Below, piece by piece: positions 45,195 to 55,698 of a stretch of DNA of 64,000 nucleotides. The notes below the pieces were generated by a model, which saw nothing but the letters and a program-made list of their open reading frames with translations, was not told the DNA's origin and did no database searches. This DNA is from Cylicocyclus nassatus (taxonomy: Eukaryota > Nematoda > Chromadorea > Rhabditida > Strongylidae): the NCBI GenBank assembly GCA_958299035.1, contig CATQJL010000112.1, positions 69,719,117 to 69,783,116 of the forward strand, given 5' to 3'. A program made the translations under genes and the position numbers. The first letter of the stretch is position 1. Every line of letters starts with the position of its first letter.

Positions 45195-47021
45195 TTTGTC
45201 GACCCAAATAGAAAACGTTAAGGGAAACTTGAGAACACTGGAGAAACGTTGACAGCCACGAAATCTTGAAAGCATAAAAAATTGCGACAAGTTGCTCATA
45301 TTGTGATTGGGGCGCGAAAACCGTGACTGCATGACACTCATTGCGCCTAAGTAGGGGTGGTTTAACTGGAAAATTAAGGCACTAAAAGGCTTAAACTGTG
45401 GAAAAATAACTCAATTTTGTCCCTACACTCTCTGCCTGTGCTAAGTCTATGACTGCACCTCAATGAATTGTTTATTCTAAACTTTTTTTTCTAGAAGCGA
45501 GGAATGGACAAGACATTTGAGTGATTCGCTTTGAGCAAGTCGCTGTCAAACTGGAGTGAGTGGAGCTACTGGGCGGGACAATTGGGATGAGAAAGGAAGG
45601 GAGAGGAAAGCTGGCTCCCCAAGAATGGTCGGGATGTGAAAGTGGTGTGCATGATTATAATATGCAGCTACTCTAAAAAGCAGAAATCTTAAGAAGAGGA
45701 CTTTTTGCAGAGAAATTTTCCAAGAGCAAGCTGCGATTAATCTCCTGATAATGGGGATCTGAATTTTGCGAAAGATTGGGGTAGTCAAATCAAAACAGTT
45801 GCTTGTGGCTGATGTCACTCCCGTGATTTTAGTCTAAAAGTTTTTCGCTCTCCCCATAGACATTTTGGAACCGACATTGAGTGAGTTCTCACTGTCACCC
45901 TACCAGCAAAAGGATTGCAAATAACGCTGTTTTAGGTCTCCAAGGTTCTTCGGCCAAAAATCTCATTGATACTTTGATATCTTTGTCAAAAGTAGGTTCA
46001 TGCTTTAACAAAACTTTGTGTGCGTTTGTTTTCTTTTTTTTTTGCGTGCCTTGTGTTTTTTATCCTGTCATTGTTTATTTTTGTGTTTTTATGGTGTTTG
46101 TATTGTTTATTTCGTGTTTGTTTTCAATGCTCACACAGGCGTAGGAGCAAAGCGTCTTTCTAAACGCGATAATCTCTAGTTAGCACAAAAACTCTCTTCT
46201 TACAACTACACATTGATGTGAAATTTGAATAGAGAATTGCTGATCGTTGCTTTTGCAAGCCGCTAGAATTGAGCACTAAAAATGCTACAAACGGAAAATT
46301 TCATTTGAGGTGTGCAAGCAATCAATCAACAAACAATTCAAAGCATAAGTGCAACCACTGCCGCTTTTGGAAAATGTGATTGTAAGTAAGAGACAAACAG
46401 TTTTAATAAATTTATCTCCATTCCAACTTCTGCAATGCTTATTGATCTAAAACTTACAGTTTTTATGCTTGTGATAATCGTAAGTGCAAGTTTTTTTCTA
46501 TAAAATGCGTACCCCATGAACAGGAACTTTTTTTGCTTGAATTACTTACAGTCTAATAAAAGATAACATTGTCAGAGACGTTTATATGCAAAAAATACTA
46601 GCTAAAATCCATATCTCGATTTTGCAATTTGTCCGATTTTCAAGCATCTGCACATTTGCTTCAGACTGAATTTTTAGGTAATGAAATCCGAGGGAGTCCG
46701 GCGATACAGATGCGAACCACGTATGCCAAAATTTCTGTTCAAGTGCCCTGTAGCTAATATTTTTTTACAGGACGTCAAATTTGCAGCACAAATAAAATGA
46801 ATGAATGCATAAGAAGAAAAGCGCTAGACCTTCACAACCATTTTAGGTGGGTTAGCACGTTTATTTTGCTTGAAAATGTAAATTGTCAGCAAAAGGGGGG
46901 ACAGCACTAGCTTTACGCCCTATCTGTTCAGAAAGTATCTATCGGTTTCAGGTTGGTGCAGTTTTCTTTTTTTATTCACTCAAAATTTTGGTGATTCGAT
47001 GCAGTTTCTTTTTTCAACGTT
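45195..47021. other. Intergenic upstream of ARPC5
   Basis: No gene is confidently recognised. A plus-strand frame near 45893-45990 ends in SLSK followed by a donor-like GTAGGT and could be an exon, but nothing around it assembles into a known protein. Confidence 0.4.
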
Positions 47022-47270
47022 ATGTTGACGAAGAGACTCTCACAACGAGCCCTAAGTTTATCGCCGGAAATCAGTTACAATTACATTCAAATTGTTCACA
47101 ACCCTTCCTTTTTACTTGACTTAGGTCTCGCTAAATTTTCAGAATTTTTGCCTGAGATTTTGAAAGAATTTCAATATTCAGCAGATAGGACAAGCCTTAG
47201 GCAGGCCAAATTATTTTTGCAGCTCTCTACCTTGTTTTCTAAGAGTTTCAAAACAGATACACTGCGATAA
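47022..47270 (+). CDS. Possible terminal coding exon, unknown product
   Basis: An ATG-initiated frame of 82 codons follows an acceptor-like GATGCAG (about 47000). The translation is a regular amphipathic mix (for example FSEFLPEILKEFQYSADR) without low complexity, which suggests real coding ancestry. No domain is recognised and no upstream exon was established, so it may be a gene fragment. Confidence 0.25.
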   Translation: MLTKRLSQRALSLSPEISYNYIQIVHNPSFLLDLGLAKFSEFLPEILKEFQYSADRTSLRQAKLFLQLSTLFSKSFKTDTLR

Positions 47271-47714
47271 CTAGGAAATGTACTTGTGTTTTGCTTCATA
47301 CAAACCCTAAATATGAAGCAGTGAACAAATCAGGCAGCAATCATTTGATGGACTTGCTTTGTTTTTAACATTATCTTTTCTTTTTGATACACGAGGCATT
47401 CGCAGACAAATTACCAGATTCCTCAATTATACGGGTACTCACTGCTTACCTTAAGTTTCAAAACCTTCATATTTCAAAGCGAAACTCATTAATTTCCAAA
47501 GTTAGGGGATCATGAGTCTTGGAACCTCAATTTGGAGACTTCTTTGATCAGATCAGTTTAGTGGAATTACGTGTCATGCGATTTCTTTAGAAGTCAGTGA
47601 TTTTAAAGTGTCTAGGAAAGGAAACTCTGCATCGGATACAGCTTGAATTATTCGTTTATTTTGGCGGTTTCCAGATGGTTCGAAAAGATTATATAACTTT
47701 TTACCGACATTATA
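47271..47714. other. Intergenic, nothing recognised
   Basis: No supported frame, repeat or RNA motif. Confidence 0.4.
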
Positions 47715-48389
47715 CACGGTGTCCCAAAAGTATGCATGTACTGTTTGATCATTAATTTCCCTTTTCAAGAAGATTGTAACCTACCTCCGGACACCATTTT
47801 GTAGAGCTGGCTTCAACTTAGATATACAGTATGGAGCGAGTTACCCATCTCTCTTCATTAATGTATGATTACGGTAGAAACTTCATGAAAGGTTGTGAGC
47901 CATAAGGAGTCCTATTCTACCTCAAAAGCAAACCAAAGAACCTGAAAACTCTTATGCTATGCTAATTCGAGCCGATAAAACCAAATATGAAGTTTGCACT
48001 TTACCGCAATGCTTCTTTCATAAGTTATGTCAAGTAAGGCGCAGTAGCTGTTTTGGCAATGCTCCTTAAAATTGTGATTGCACCATTTAGAAAGCTTTGC
48101 AGACTCTAAAATGTCAGGTAATTAAATCAGCGCGCGTGAAAAACCTGACACACCACTTTTAGGATTTTTTGGAAACTTTTTTTGAAACACGATTAATCCA
48201 CTATGACGCTGTAAGCTGAGAGTTCCTACCGTGATTTTACAGTAATGAAGAGTGCTTGGTGATTCGCTCCACAATGCAAATCGTTGAAGCCAGATCTACA
48301 AAATGGTATCCGAAGGTGGGTTAAAGGCTTCTTGGAAAAAGGGGTATTAATGATCAAACAGTGTATACATAATTTTTGGACACCTGCAG
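47715..48389. mobile_element. Mariner-like element with GTGTCCC ends, copy 2
   Basis: The left end CACGGTGTCCCAAAAGTATG and the right end ending GGACACCTGCAG resemble 18550-19239; subterminal ACTGTTTGATCATTAATTT is inverted at the right. TA lies at 47713-47714 and 48390-48391. Internal words such as CCGTGATTTTACAGTAATGA are shared with copy 1. Confidence 0.75.
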
Positions 48390-48601
48390 TATCTGAAAAT
48401 CAGGGTCGGTAGTAATCTGGTCGAAACTCCGAGTTTGAAGCTCCACGTTAACTCTGAGATAACTCTGATCCGCTTTTGAAACTCTGAGTTACGCTTATTG
48501 AAACTCTGAGTTCCGCTTTCGTAATTCCGAATTCCAACTCTCAAGCTCGGAGTTTTGCTTTGAGGAGCTGTTAAGCACTTTGCTGCAAAAGCGACATTAA
48601 A

Positions 48602-48668
48602 GTAGGGACTCGAACCTGTATGGTCTAGCGTAAAGATCCTATCACTAAACCGCTAGACCATGACACAC
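48602..48668 (-). repeat. tRNA-like module with internal-promoter boxes
   Basis: The minus strand has an A-box-like TGGTCTAGCGGTTTAGTG and a B-box GGTTCGAGTCCC at tRNA-like spacing. However ATGGTCTAGCG pairs perfectly with the downstream CGCTAGACCAT, which is incompatible with a normal cloverleaf, and no acceptor stem was found. I treat it as a tRNA-derived SINE-like piece. Confidence 0.55.
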
Positions 48669-48939
48669 CCATGAACCCTAAGATTGCTTTGCCATAATGT
48701 ACTCACTCATTCCATTAACACTTAGCAGGTCAAAACAAGTTATACCAAAGCCTCACTCACTTCCATTTCTATCGGGCAGTGATGGTTCATCACGAGGATT
48801 GGTTTTTTGCGCAGCCGAAAGCTTCAAACAATAGAGAAAGCGGATGGCATACGCAATGATAAGAATTGACTATTAGGATTGCGCACAGAATAAATCCTCC
48901 GGGCAATGTTTGCCCTTCCATGATTTCGTCTTACTTACC

Positions 48940-49260
48940 GTATACCTACCGTAATCGTTCCATATGTCACCAGTGTATGTAGCAGATAGATTGTCCGTAA
49001 TTTGCATCCCGAATAACTCCAGTGTACCAAATTTCGGCTAATTCCACCGCTTTAATTCATCTACCGTAAACCTACCGTAACCCCGTCAGATGACACCACA
49101 GTATAATCTGCACGTCATATTCGTTATCGGCGCCCCGAATAACCCCAGTGTACCAAGTTTCGATCAGTTTCGTGATTTTCTCCCATCTACCGTGAACCTA
49201 CCGTAACACCTCTACATGACCCCATAGTGAGAAATGGGTACCATATGCGTGACCAGAGCA
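48940..49260. repeat. 126-bp tandem repeat, about 2.5 copies
   Basis: ACCTACCGTAA begins at 48944, 49070 and 49196, exactly 126 bp apart. Following text (CCGAATAAC, CAGTGTACCAA) is conserved with substitutions. Confidence 0.8.
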
Positions 49261-50162
49261 CCGAATAACCCCCTGGGCCAAGTATTTACAAAATTTCAAA
49301 ATTTTGTAAATCACTGCGCACCACGATATGACACGACATCATGCCTGCTTAAACTACGAGCAAAATGTACCCCGGAGGACTTTTTAGCTGCCCCTCTTCT
49401 TTTGCGCACTATTTCTCTTTCTCTGACCAAACTCAGAGTTATCTCTGAGTTCCATGATAGACTGGAACGCGCATCAAACTCAGAGTTATCGTAGACACTA
49501 GTTGCGCGTTTGGTGGCGATGTTTCTTGTGCAGGACGATGTGGACAATGTTGCGCTACTAGGAATAAACTACGTGTTAAGGAGAATCCTGCCATATCATC
49601 GCTTTCCGGATTTGATCTGTGTAAACACCTGTTAAAGGGGTCAAATAGTTGCGCGTTAGCTCAGAGATAACTCAGAGTTAACTCTGAGTTATAACTCTGA
49701 GTTTCGATAGGTTTACTACCGACTCAGGTAATTTTTAGTGCATCAGAAATGCAGTGGATGTTCCAAATATTTTTTTTTGAAAAAAGTGTTGAAATTATTC
49801 CGGCGCTTGATTGGAGTAATGCCTAGCATGAGCTCATCAAACAGAAGGTATTAGCTGCACGAACAGCCTAGTCCTCGAGGACCACTGATCATAATTTTCA
49901 TGCTTTTGATCGCCTTGCTAGTAACCATAACCCTACTTAGCTCACAGGTTACAGATCAAGATTTTCATTCTATCGCGCATTAGAATTTTTGCTTCAAATA
50001 TTCCCATAATTCTCTCCCCAGAAGCGCTTTACAGAGAATAAAAGCAGATTCGGAATCAGCATTTTTTGTTTTTTAAAACAGTGCGCAATTCCCATAGAAA
50101 CGCCACTTTGATCAAGTATCCTTCCCTCGTAAGATTTTTTGGCATGTTTACCACAGTTCTAC

Positions 50163-50258
50163 CCTGTGACTAGAAGGCAAATGTGTCATACTGGAATTTT
50201 GGTTTTCTGCCCTGTGACTAGAAGGCAAATGTGTCATACTGGAATTTTGGTTATCTCC
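50163..50258. repeat. 48-bp tandem duplication
   Basis: CCTGTGACTAGAAGGCAAAT and the following 28 bp occur twice head to tail (50163 and 50211) with one or two differences, just left of a Helitron-like start. Confidence 0.85.
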
Positions 50259-50730
50259 ATATATATAAAAATCAAAAATTGTCTGTTTGGAGGGTATGTG
50301 CTTTATAGAGACGCGCGCCACTCAACCAATTGAGCTAAAACATTACACACAAATGTTTTCGATCCGAGAAACGGTTTTAGGCCACCTTTCACTAAAATTC
50401 GCTGGGTCCTTCCGTCGATTTATTGATTTTGCGAACCACGCAATGAAAATGAACACTTATTAACCGCTGTCAAACCGCTTGCACATCTTGGTGTAAATAA
50501 TGCAGTGAAGTTCATTTTCATCTTGAAGTGAAGAAGGTGCAGTTACTCGAATCGTTCTGAGGTAGGCTCATGCAAAAGACCAAGGGGGAAGGGACCTTCC
50601 ACTGTAGTATAAAGACTGCAGAAAAGGGCAGAGGACATGGCTGGACCGAAAAAAAGACGGGAGGAAGACAATGCGAGGCTTTAGCCATCCTCCTAAACAA
50701 TCACCCGGACTGGACCGGGAAAGCCAGCTA
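50254..50730. mobile_element. Helitron-like element
   Basis: Starts TCTCCATATATATAAAAATC; ends in a hairpin-like ACCCGGACTGGACCGGG followed by AAAGCCAGCTAT. It shares ATTCGCTGGGTCCTTC and CGATTTATTGATTT with the Helitron-like copies at 55699 and 56736. The 3' tetranucleotide is CTAT rather than CTAG, so the end is mutated or one base off. Confidence 0.6.
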
Positions 50731-50826
50731 TTTATAAATAAAAACAAGCCATTTGCACATTTTTATAAGTCACGTACATTTTGAGAACCGCTCCTGCTGC
50801 CATTAATTTAGCCATAATCCTCTTGA

Positions 50827-51146
50827 AAGGCAGCGTTCGGGCAGAATCTCGACTTCTACTTTTGGCCTTATCCAGACCTTTTCGTAGCGCTGATTCCAAA
50901 TGTGGCACTCAGAATGCGTGATTTCTCCAATAACCCCATTTTTCACAATTTTGAGAGAACCGTGGAGCTACCCTGTCGAAAGCAAGAATTAACATGTCCG
51001 ATTGTGTTTGCCATGTCGAAACACGTCAAGGGCTGAGGAGAGTTCGTTCAAGGGGATGGGCCGTGCGAGGAAGTGGGCGTGGTCCTCGAGGCTCGGCGTT
51101 TTCTGCGCCTATTTTCTCCATTAAAAAATCTGCCCGGACGCAGCCT
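50827..51146. mobile_element. TTAA-family MITE, copy 3
   Basis: Ends AGGCAGCGTTCGGGCAGA and TCTGCCCGGACGCAGCCT are the inverted ends of the 24521 and 40360 family. Flanks read TTGA and TCAA, so the target is decayed. It sits about 100 bp before the first recognisable CAP-domain exon. Confidence 0.7.
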
Positions 51147-51242
51147 TCAATCGTATTGACATACGATGCTATAATTTATTTTTTTAGATCGAGGTTGGCT
51201 CGAGGTAAAGTCAGATGGAGAAATCGTGAGCGCTTACCGCAG

Positions 51243-51967
51243 GGAGCAGCGATATTAAAATTGGTATTAACAGTAGATTAGAGAAACCCAAAGTAAAACC
51301 ACCTTACCAGAAATACGACTGCGATCTTGAAAGGGATGCCCGTTTCACTATGAAAAAATGCAAGAGAGATGAGATAGATTACAAGGAGATGACTGGCGAA
51401 GAATTGAACATTGACATTATAGATCACTCCTTAGCAGGAAGTAGATTGCAAGCGTTGAAAGTGGTTCGTCTCCTTCCAAATTTATTTGTCTGTTTGTTTT
51501 CTAATAAAATTAGCAATTTAGGCTATCTATAAGTGGTGGTATACAGTAAAAGAGCACGATCCAATCAAAGGGCTTATGTTTACGAAAGACATGGAAAACA
51601 AAACTATTAAGACTTTTACTCGGGTATTTTCAAATATTTCTCTTCATGTTGTACTCAATATAATTTAGATGGCTTGGGACACCACATCACATATTGGTTG
51701 TTATGTGCGGAATTGCAGTGACGGCTATCACGTGTCTTGTGTGTATGATTATGGGCACGTTGCTTACCTCTTTTCTAAAATGACATTTTATTAAAAATTA
51801 TATTTTGCAGAGGCAACATCTTGAACGATCTGATCTACGAAAAAGGCAGAGCATGCAGCCTATGTAGAGAGTTCGATTTGGCATGCGGCCGAGAAACACG
51901 ACTTTGTATTGAGAAGAAGAAAACATCAAAACGATTTGGTACCACAGCATTAACACGTCCTCGCTGA
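51243..51967 (+). CDS. CAP/SCP-domain (ASP/venom-allergen-like) gene, 5' part missing
   Basis: CAP proteins are abundant secreted proteins of strongylid nematodes. Four exons: 51243-51463, 51522-51623, 51669 to about 51750, and 51811-51967 (stop TGA). Visible family segments in order: PPYQKYDCDLERDA, TGEELNID (the GENL position), AIYKWWYTVKEHD, KTFTRMAWDTTSHIGC, NCSDGYHVSCVYDYG and GNILNDLIYEKGRACSLC. The usual GHYTQ is TFTR, so that cavity His is absent. No signal-peptide exon or HNxxR start was found upstream, where a MITE (50827-51146) and a Helitron-like element lie. Joining exons 3 and 4 to give the normal YG-GN needs a GC donor (TATGG|GCACGT); the GT alternative would delete several residues. 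It may be a 5'-truncated gene or have a distant first exon. Confidence 0.75.
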
Positions 51968-52203
51968 ACAAATTGTGGTTCTTAATCTTGAGTTGTGTAG
52001 AACCGTAGCACTTACGACTCAGCAATTCTCCTAATTGTTAGTTTTTTTTTCGTATAAAGATTTTGAAAAAATTCAAATTCACCCACAAGTAACTGCTCAA
52101 AACACCAAACCTCGCTATTTTTGTGCTACGGCTGCCCTGACTTCCTTTACATTCGAAGGAAATGCCAAACTCGCGAACCCAATCAACCTATTCTCAAGTG
52201 CAA

Positions 52204-52378
52204 CCTTTGATTCAAGTGACCTAGCGGCTGGTAGGCGGGGATTTGTGACCTAATTAAGGCTGCTCGCGCACGGTACGCAGTCTGCGTCTCCCTCGCGCGT
52301 GTGCTCTCTGATCACCACCTAGTCTTAATTAGGTCACGAAGCCCCGCCTTCCAGTCGCCAAGTCAGTTGAATCAAAGG
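52204..52378. mobile_element. 175-bp MITE with 55-bp inverted arms
   Basis: CCTTTGATTCAAGTGACC at the left is inverted at the right (GGTCACG... GAATCAAAGG), and the arms include TAGGCGGGG and GTGACCTAATTAAG. The core is GC-rich. The target duplication is not evident. Confidence 0.75.
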
Positions 52379-53638
52379 GTACGAACCTAACCGGTCCTAT
52401 TTGCTCTAAACGCAAGCAGACAAGGGCGCTTTGCCATGCTCTTACGAAGTGCGCCCTCCATTTTGGCGGCACCGTTCACCCAAATTGAGGGTGAAGAGAT
52501 TTCGATGTTAGTGGGTTGTTTTGAAAGTTCTATTCATTTTTGAAGTTCAGTTGATTTGTCATGATTTTTTTGAACATGATTGCGAATGCAATAAAGCCTT
52601 ACAACTATCAAATAAACAATGAATAATCGGCATATCTGTGCGTATTCAAGAATTATTGCAGCGACAACGAAGAATTTTCCAGACAAATATCAAAACGTCC
52701 TCTCTTATAGACCTCCACTTTGAGAGACTATAACTTTATTTGGAACATAGACTGCACAATACTGCTCATTGGTAGCCAATAGACAGATGAGGAGTACTGC
52801 GCCTTGCACTTCACCAAATTTCTTCATGAAATTCTTTTACGAAAAACTTCGATGGACCCTCTTTTTAGCTCTAAAGGTGTCATTGAATGGACATTTTTTG
52901 ACAGCTTTTGACTTTGTTCGCAGCTAACAATTGATGAAATGTTTTCGTTTTTCTGGTAGAAATGTTCAAGGCCTAGTCTCACTATTTAAGCAAATCTTCC
53001 GTAAGTGAACAGCGCATAGGATCTTTATGCGACTTAAACGGACCACAACGACATGTCATACTTATGCTAAAAAATTTTAGGTCAGAAATTTTTCGAAATA
53101 TATCTCGATAAGCTTCCTTTGCACAAGTCTCCAACGAACCTTATATATAATGCAAAAAAATTTCCTTTTCTGGCTGTGGATTTTTTCCGGAATAGAGCAA
53201 AAAGGAAGAAGGTACGGAACATAAAAATCAGCAAAGTTCTCTGAAAATAAGCATAAAAAACTAGAAGATAAGAGCTTCTAAATGATATGTTCAGTGTTTA
53301 TGAAAATGGCTTTTTCTCCAAAATAATAGCTCAAAAAAGGTATACTGAAAAGAGATAGAACTTTGAGACAATCCAACATAGCTAGCGAGGCTAGCTAAAC
53401 AATCGGCCAAGTTTCACTGCAAAAGAAATTTTCAAAGCGAGAAAACCGCTCCTAAGTGTTGTAACGTGCCTTGCCGAATATTCCGCGCATCTGCGAACAG
53501 CGGACTCTATGTTTACACAACGAGTGAGTAAGCAAACATTGCAACAGCGAAGTGATCGAACATGACGAAAACGAACTAGCAGAACAAGAGAAAGAAATTC
53601 ATGGAACTTTCGAAGGATAATGGGCCCATTAGGGAGTT
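52379..53638. other. Intergenic before the LTR element
   Basis: No gene, repeat or RNA recognised. It probably contains the true left target site of the retroelement, which cannot be fixed without the 3' LTR. Confidence 0.4.
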
Positions 53639-54108
53639 TGTGTATTCTCCATTAGGCAATGTTAACCTGAACCCCATTTTTATTATATGTTTTATGTGAC
53701 TATGTATGTTCGTATCCATTAGTGAAACATATATATAAGAGACCGTAGGAAGCCTTCGGTGTGCATTCGTACCTTTTCTTATTCTTATTCAATGTAGTTC
53801 CTCAACTTCCTTTTCGAACTCTCTTACTCTTGTCTTGTAACTTTGAAAGTAGCGACCGCACCTTCATTTATTCATATCGGCCGTCCTGATTCACCGCCGT
53901 TGGCCGACGGCTCACTGCGATCTTTTGTAGTTTAGTTGTCTCAATCCGAAAGGTCACTTGTTTCGTCCTATTGCATGATCATCTCCTTGCTAATAAATAG
54001 TCGTTGGGAATTGGTTTTGTTAAGGCCGGCGAACATTGAATATCTCACACACGATATTTTCATCAGTCTTAGCATTAGCTGCTCTGCGGAACTATGCCGA
54101 GCCTTACA
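53639..54108 (+). repeat. 5' LTR (left edge approximate)
   Basis: The right edge is set by TTACA directly before the primer-binding site. A TATA-like motif (53730-53739) and an AATAAA (53992-53997) fall in the order expected for U3-R-U5. The left edge is guessed at a TGTGTATTC start; without the 3' LTR it cannot be proven. Confidence 0.6.
53730..53739 (+). promoter_or_regulatory. TATA-like motif of the LTR promoter
   Basis: ATATATATAAG precedes a pyrimidine-rich segment (53770-53850) and lies about 260 bp before the LTR polyadenylation signal. Promoter function is inference. Confidence 0.45.
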
Positions 54109-54121
54109 TGGAGGTTCCGCC
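54109..54121 (+). promoter_or_regulatory. Primer-binding site, tRNA-Gln type
   Basis: TGGAGGTTCCGCC follows the LTR end immediately. Its complement would end ...GGAACCTCCA, which fits the 3' end of eukaryotic tRNA-Gln (acceptor starting GGTTCC), with one likely mismatch. Such a site primes minus-strand DNA synthesis. Confidence 0.65.
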
Positions 54122-54166
54122 TTCGAACTATATAGCGTTAATAACTAAATTTAAAATTTCAGAAGC

Positions 54167-54802
54167 ATGAGCATTGACGAACGCTTCGAACACCTGCGCG
54201 ATATTCTAAGCACTATTAGAAACGAAACTCCGATAATTCCTGAAAATCCATCGGAAGAATGGAAAAAGGGGCAAGAAAAAGTCATGGCCGTACCACCTCC
54301 GGGAATGCATGTCCTTCGCCCGTTCATTTCCGCCTATCGTCTAGCTACGCTTTTGGAGGAAGAATGCAATTGTCCATTGAAGTATATAAGAACACGAAAC
54401 ATCACACAACACTGTAATCGTCTATTCGCTTTATCTCTGGCAGCCTTCAATGGCAGCTGCGGACAGTTCATTCCGAACTACTCTTCCTTCACAATTTGTC
54501 CAAAATCAGCGAAAGAATATCGTTTCCCATGTAACACATGTCCCAGAAGCTCTTTTCATAATCTGCAAAAACATCTTTACTATAGACATGGTTACTCACT
54601 GAGTGCTCCGAATGTTCCTCTGCTTGATTTTTCACCTAACTCTTCCACCCCACTCGTCCTTCATATTGAGCAAGTCTGGTTGATTTTTGGCCAACTTCCC
54701 AAAGTCATCCTTCACCCGTTTAACCATCCACGCGAGGGCTCTAAGGAGCAGCACAAGGATTCCGACGTTTGGGAACCACGTCCATCTGCCAAATCGTACT
54801 AA
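54167..54802 (+). CDS. Accessory ORF with C2H2-like finger, unknown function
   Basis: A 211-codon frame from a true ATG, preceded by a splice-acceptor-like TTTCAG (54158-54163), 58 bp after the LTR. The translation is complex, not repeat-like. A C2H2-type cluster lies near residues 123-145 (FPCNTCPRSSFHNLQKHLYYRHG). The N-terminal third has acidic/helical stretches (ERFEHLRDILSTIRNE). No similarity to Gag, protease or RT is recognised. It converges with the antisense ORF, 121 bp end to end. It may be an element-encoded accessory protein or a captured host fragment. Confidence 0.55.
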   Translation: MSIDERFEHLRDILSTIRNETPIIPENPSEEWKKGQEKVMAVPPPGMHVLRPFISAYRLATLLEEECNCPLKYIRTRNITQHCNRLFALSLAAFNGSCGQFIPNYSSFTICPKSAKEYRFPCNTCPRSSFHNLQKHLYYRHGYSLSAPNVPLLDFSPNSSTPLVLHIEQVWLIFGQLPKVILHPFNHPREGSKEQHKDSDVWEPRPSAKSY

Positions 54803-54922
54803 CTTGTCTGGTGTCGTATTACTATCTTCACATAGTATTGTATACTTTTCAATTTGTAGTAACATCATGAATTATTAATTTACTGTGTACACAAAATAAT
54901 AATAAATAACATTCAAATGAGA

Positions 54923-55567
54923 TCACTCGTTCGGGATCGGCCTCCAGCATAGGAATGTTGGGTGGCTGTCCTCTCGCCTACAGCGCGCACAGTGAAGATG
55001 GGTAATACACATACGCCTATCATGGAATTCGGCGCATCGCCCACATAGGCGATATGCGAAGACGATCCGCACTTGATCGCGGAACTCCAAGTGGACCTCA
55101 CAGTCGCAGGTTCTGTGGCCGTTCACGCCACATACCACACACCCTAGTTGAGGGCGGACACTGCGGAAATCAGCGTTCGGCCCCAGTAGAGGTGCCACCT
55201 CTTCATCTTCATCAAATTCGCCTTCATCTTCCGCCTCTAACGCCCGCTCGAGTCCATTTAAGCGAAGGTAGAGTAGCATGTCTTCCCTACGGGTTAGGGG
55301 ACGGGCGCCTAACCCTAGGACCGGATGATGCGGACCCTCCGGTGAATCGTGACCATCTACTCTCCATACTTCGCTCGCTGATGAGGAACCTTCTTGCCAA
55401 TTATCCGGATCCTCCGGCACTTCATCTTCATCATCCTCATGATGGTAACCATTCGGCAGTCCGAGATTCGGCATCCCGAGCTCTCCATTTTCATCATCCC
55501 CTGCTTCATTCGCCGCCCCAAATATTCTATTTCCATCATCTTGTCCATTAGGCGCCGCTTCAAACAT
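54923..55567 (-). CDS. Antisense ORF with Gag-type Cys/His boxes
   Basis: 214 codons on the strand opposite to the retroelement. The N-terminal half is acidic (runs such as HHEDDEDEVPEDPD). The C-terminal quarter has three Cys/His boxes with spacing like the zinc-knuckle region of BEL/Pao Gag proteins: CVVCGVNGHRTC, LCGRCAEFHDRRMC and CARCRREDSHPTFLC. The same frame continues upstream past one TGA (55570-55572) to an ATG at 55697, directly beside the Helitron-like insertion at 55699, so the original N-terminus was probably longer and is broken by that stop. No protease or RT follows it on the minus strand. It could be an isolated Gag relic of another element or an antisense gene of this one. 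Confidence 0.55.
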   Translation of the reverse strand: MFEAAPNGQDDGNRIFGAANEAGDDENGELGMPNLGLPNGYHHEDDEDEVPEDPDNWQEGSSSASEVWRVDGHDSPEGPHHPVLGLGARPLTRREDMLLYLRLNGLERALEAEDEGEFDEDEEVAPLLGPNADFRSVRPQLGCVVCGVNGHRTCDCEVHLEFRDQVRIVFAYRLCGRCAEFHDRRMCITHLHCARCRREDSHPTFLCWRPIPNE

Positions 55568-55698
55568 TCATTCATCATCTTGATTATTTTGTTTCATAAG
55601 CACTCCTTTATTACCTTCATTATTCGGTACTCCCAACGCCACCCTATCATCTCGATCGTCTTGTGCCTCGGGCACTCCATTAGCCCTACCATTTGGCA

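Larger units (their letters stand above)
48403..49725. mobile_element. Terminal-repeat element with AACTCTGAGTT subterminal motifs
   Basis: GGGTCGGTAGTAA at the left is inverted at the right as TTACTACCGACTC. Both ends continue into CGAAACTC(C/A)GAGTT and repeated AACTCTGAGTT words (48440-48555 and 49430-49705). Such clustered subterminal motifs are typical transposase-binding sites. The interior carries a tRNA-like module and a 126-bp tandem repeat. Superfamily and target duplication are unclear. Confidence 0.65.

Noticed and set aside
45074..45341. Long N-terminal extension of ARPC5 upstream of 45194
   Set aside because: The family start matches MAKN at 45194 and the product length then equals the usual 151-152 residues.
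48602..48668. A functional tRNA gene on the minus strand
   Set aside because: A- and B-box words are present, but the A-box pairs with the anticodon region and no acceptor stem forms.
55054..55551. A 165-codon His/Pro-rich plus-strand frame
   Set aside because: It is the complement of the acidic Asp/Glu-rich antisense ORF, which has the Cys/His boxes.
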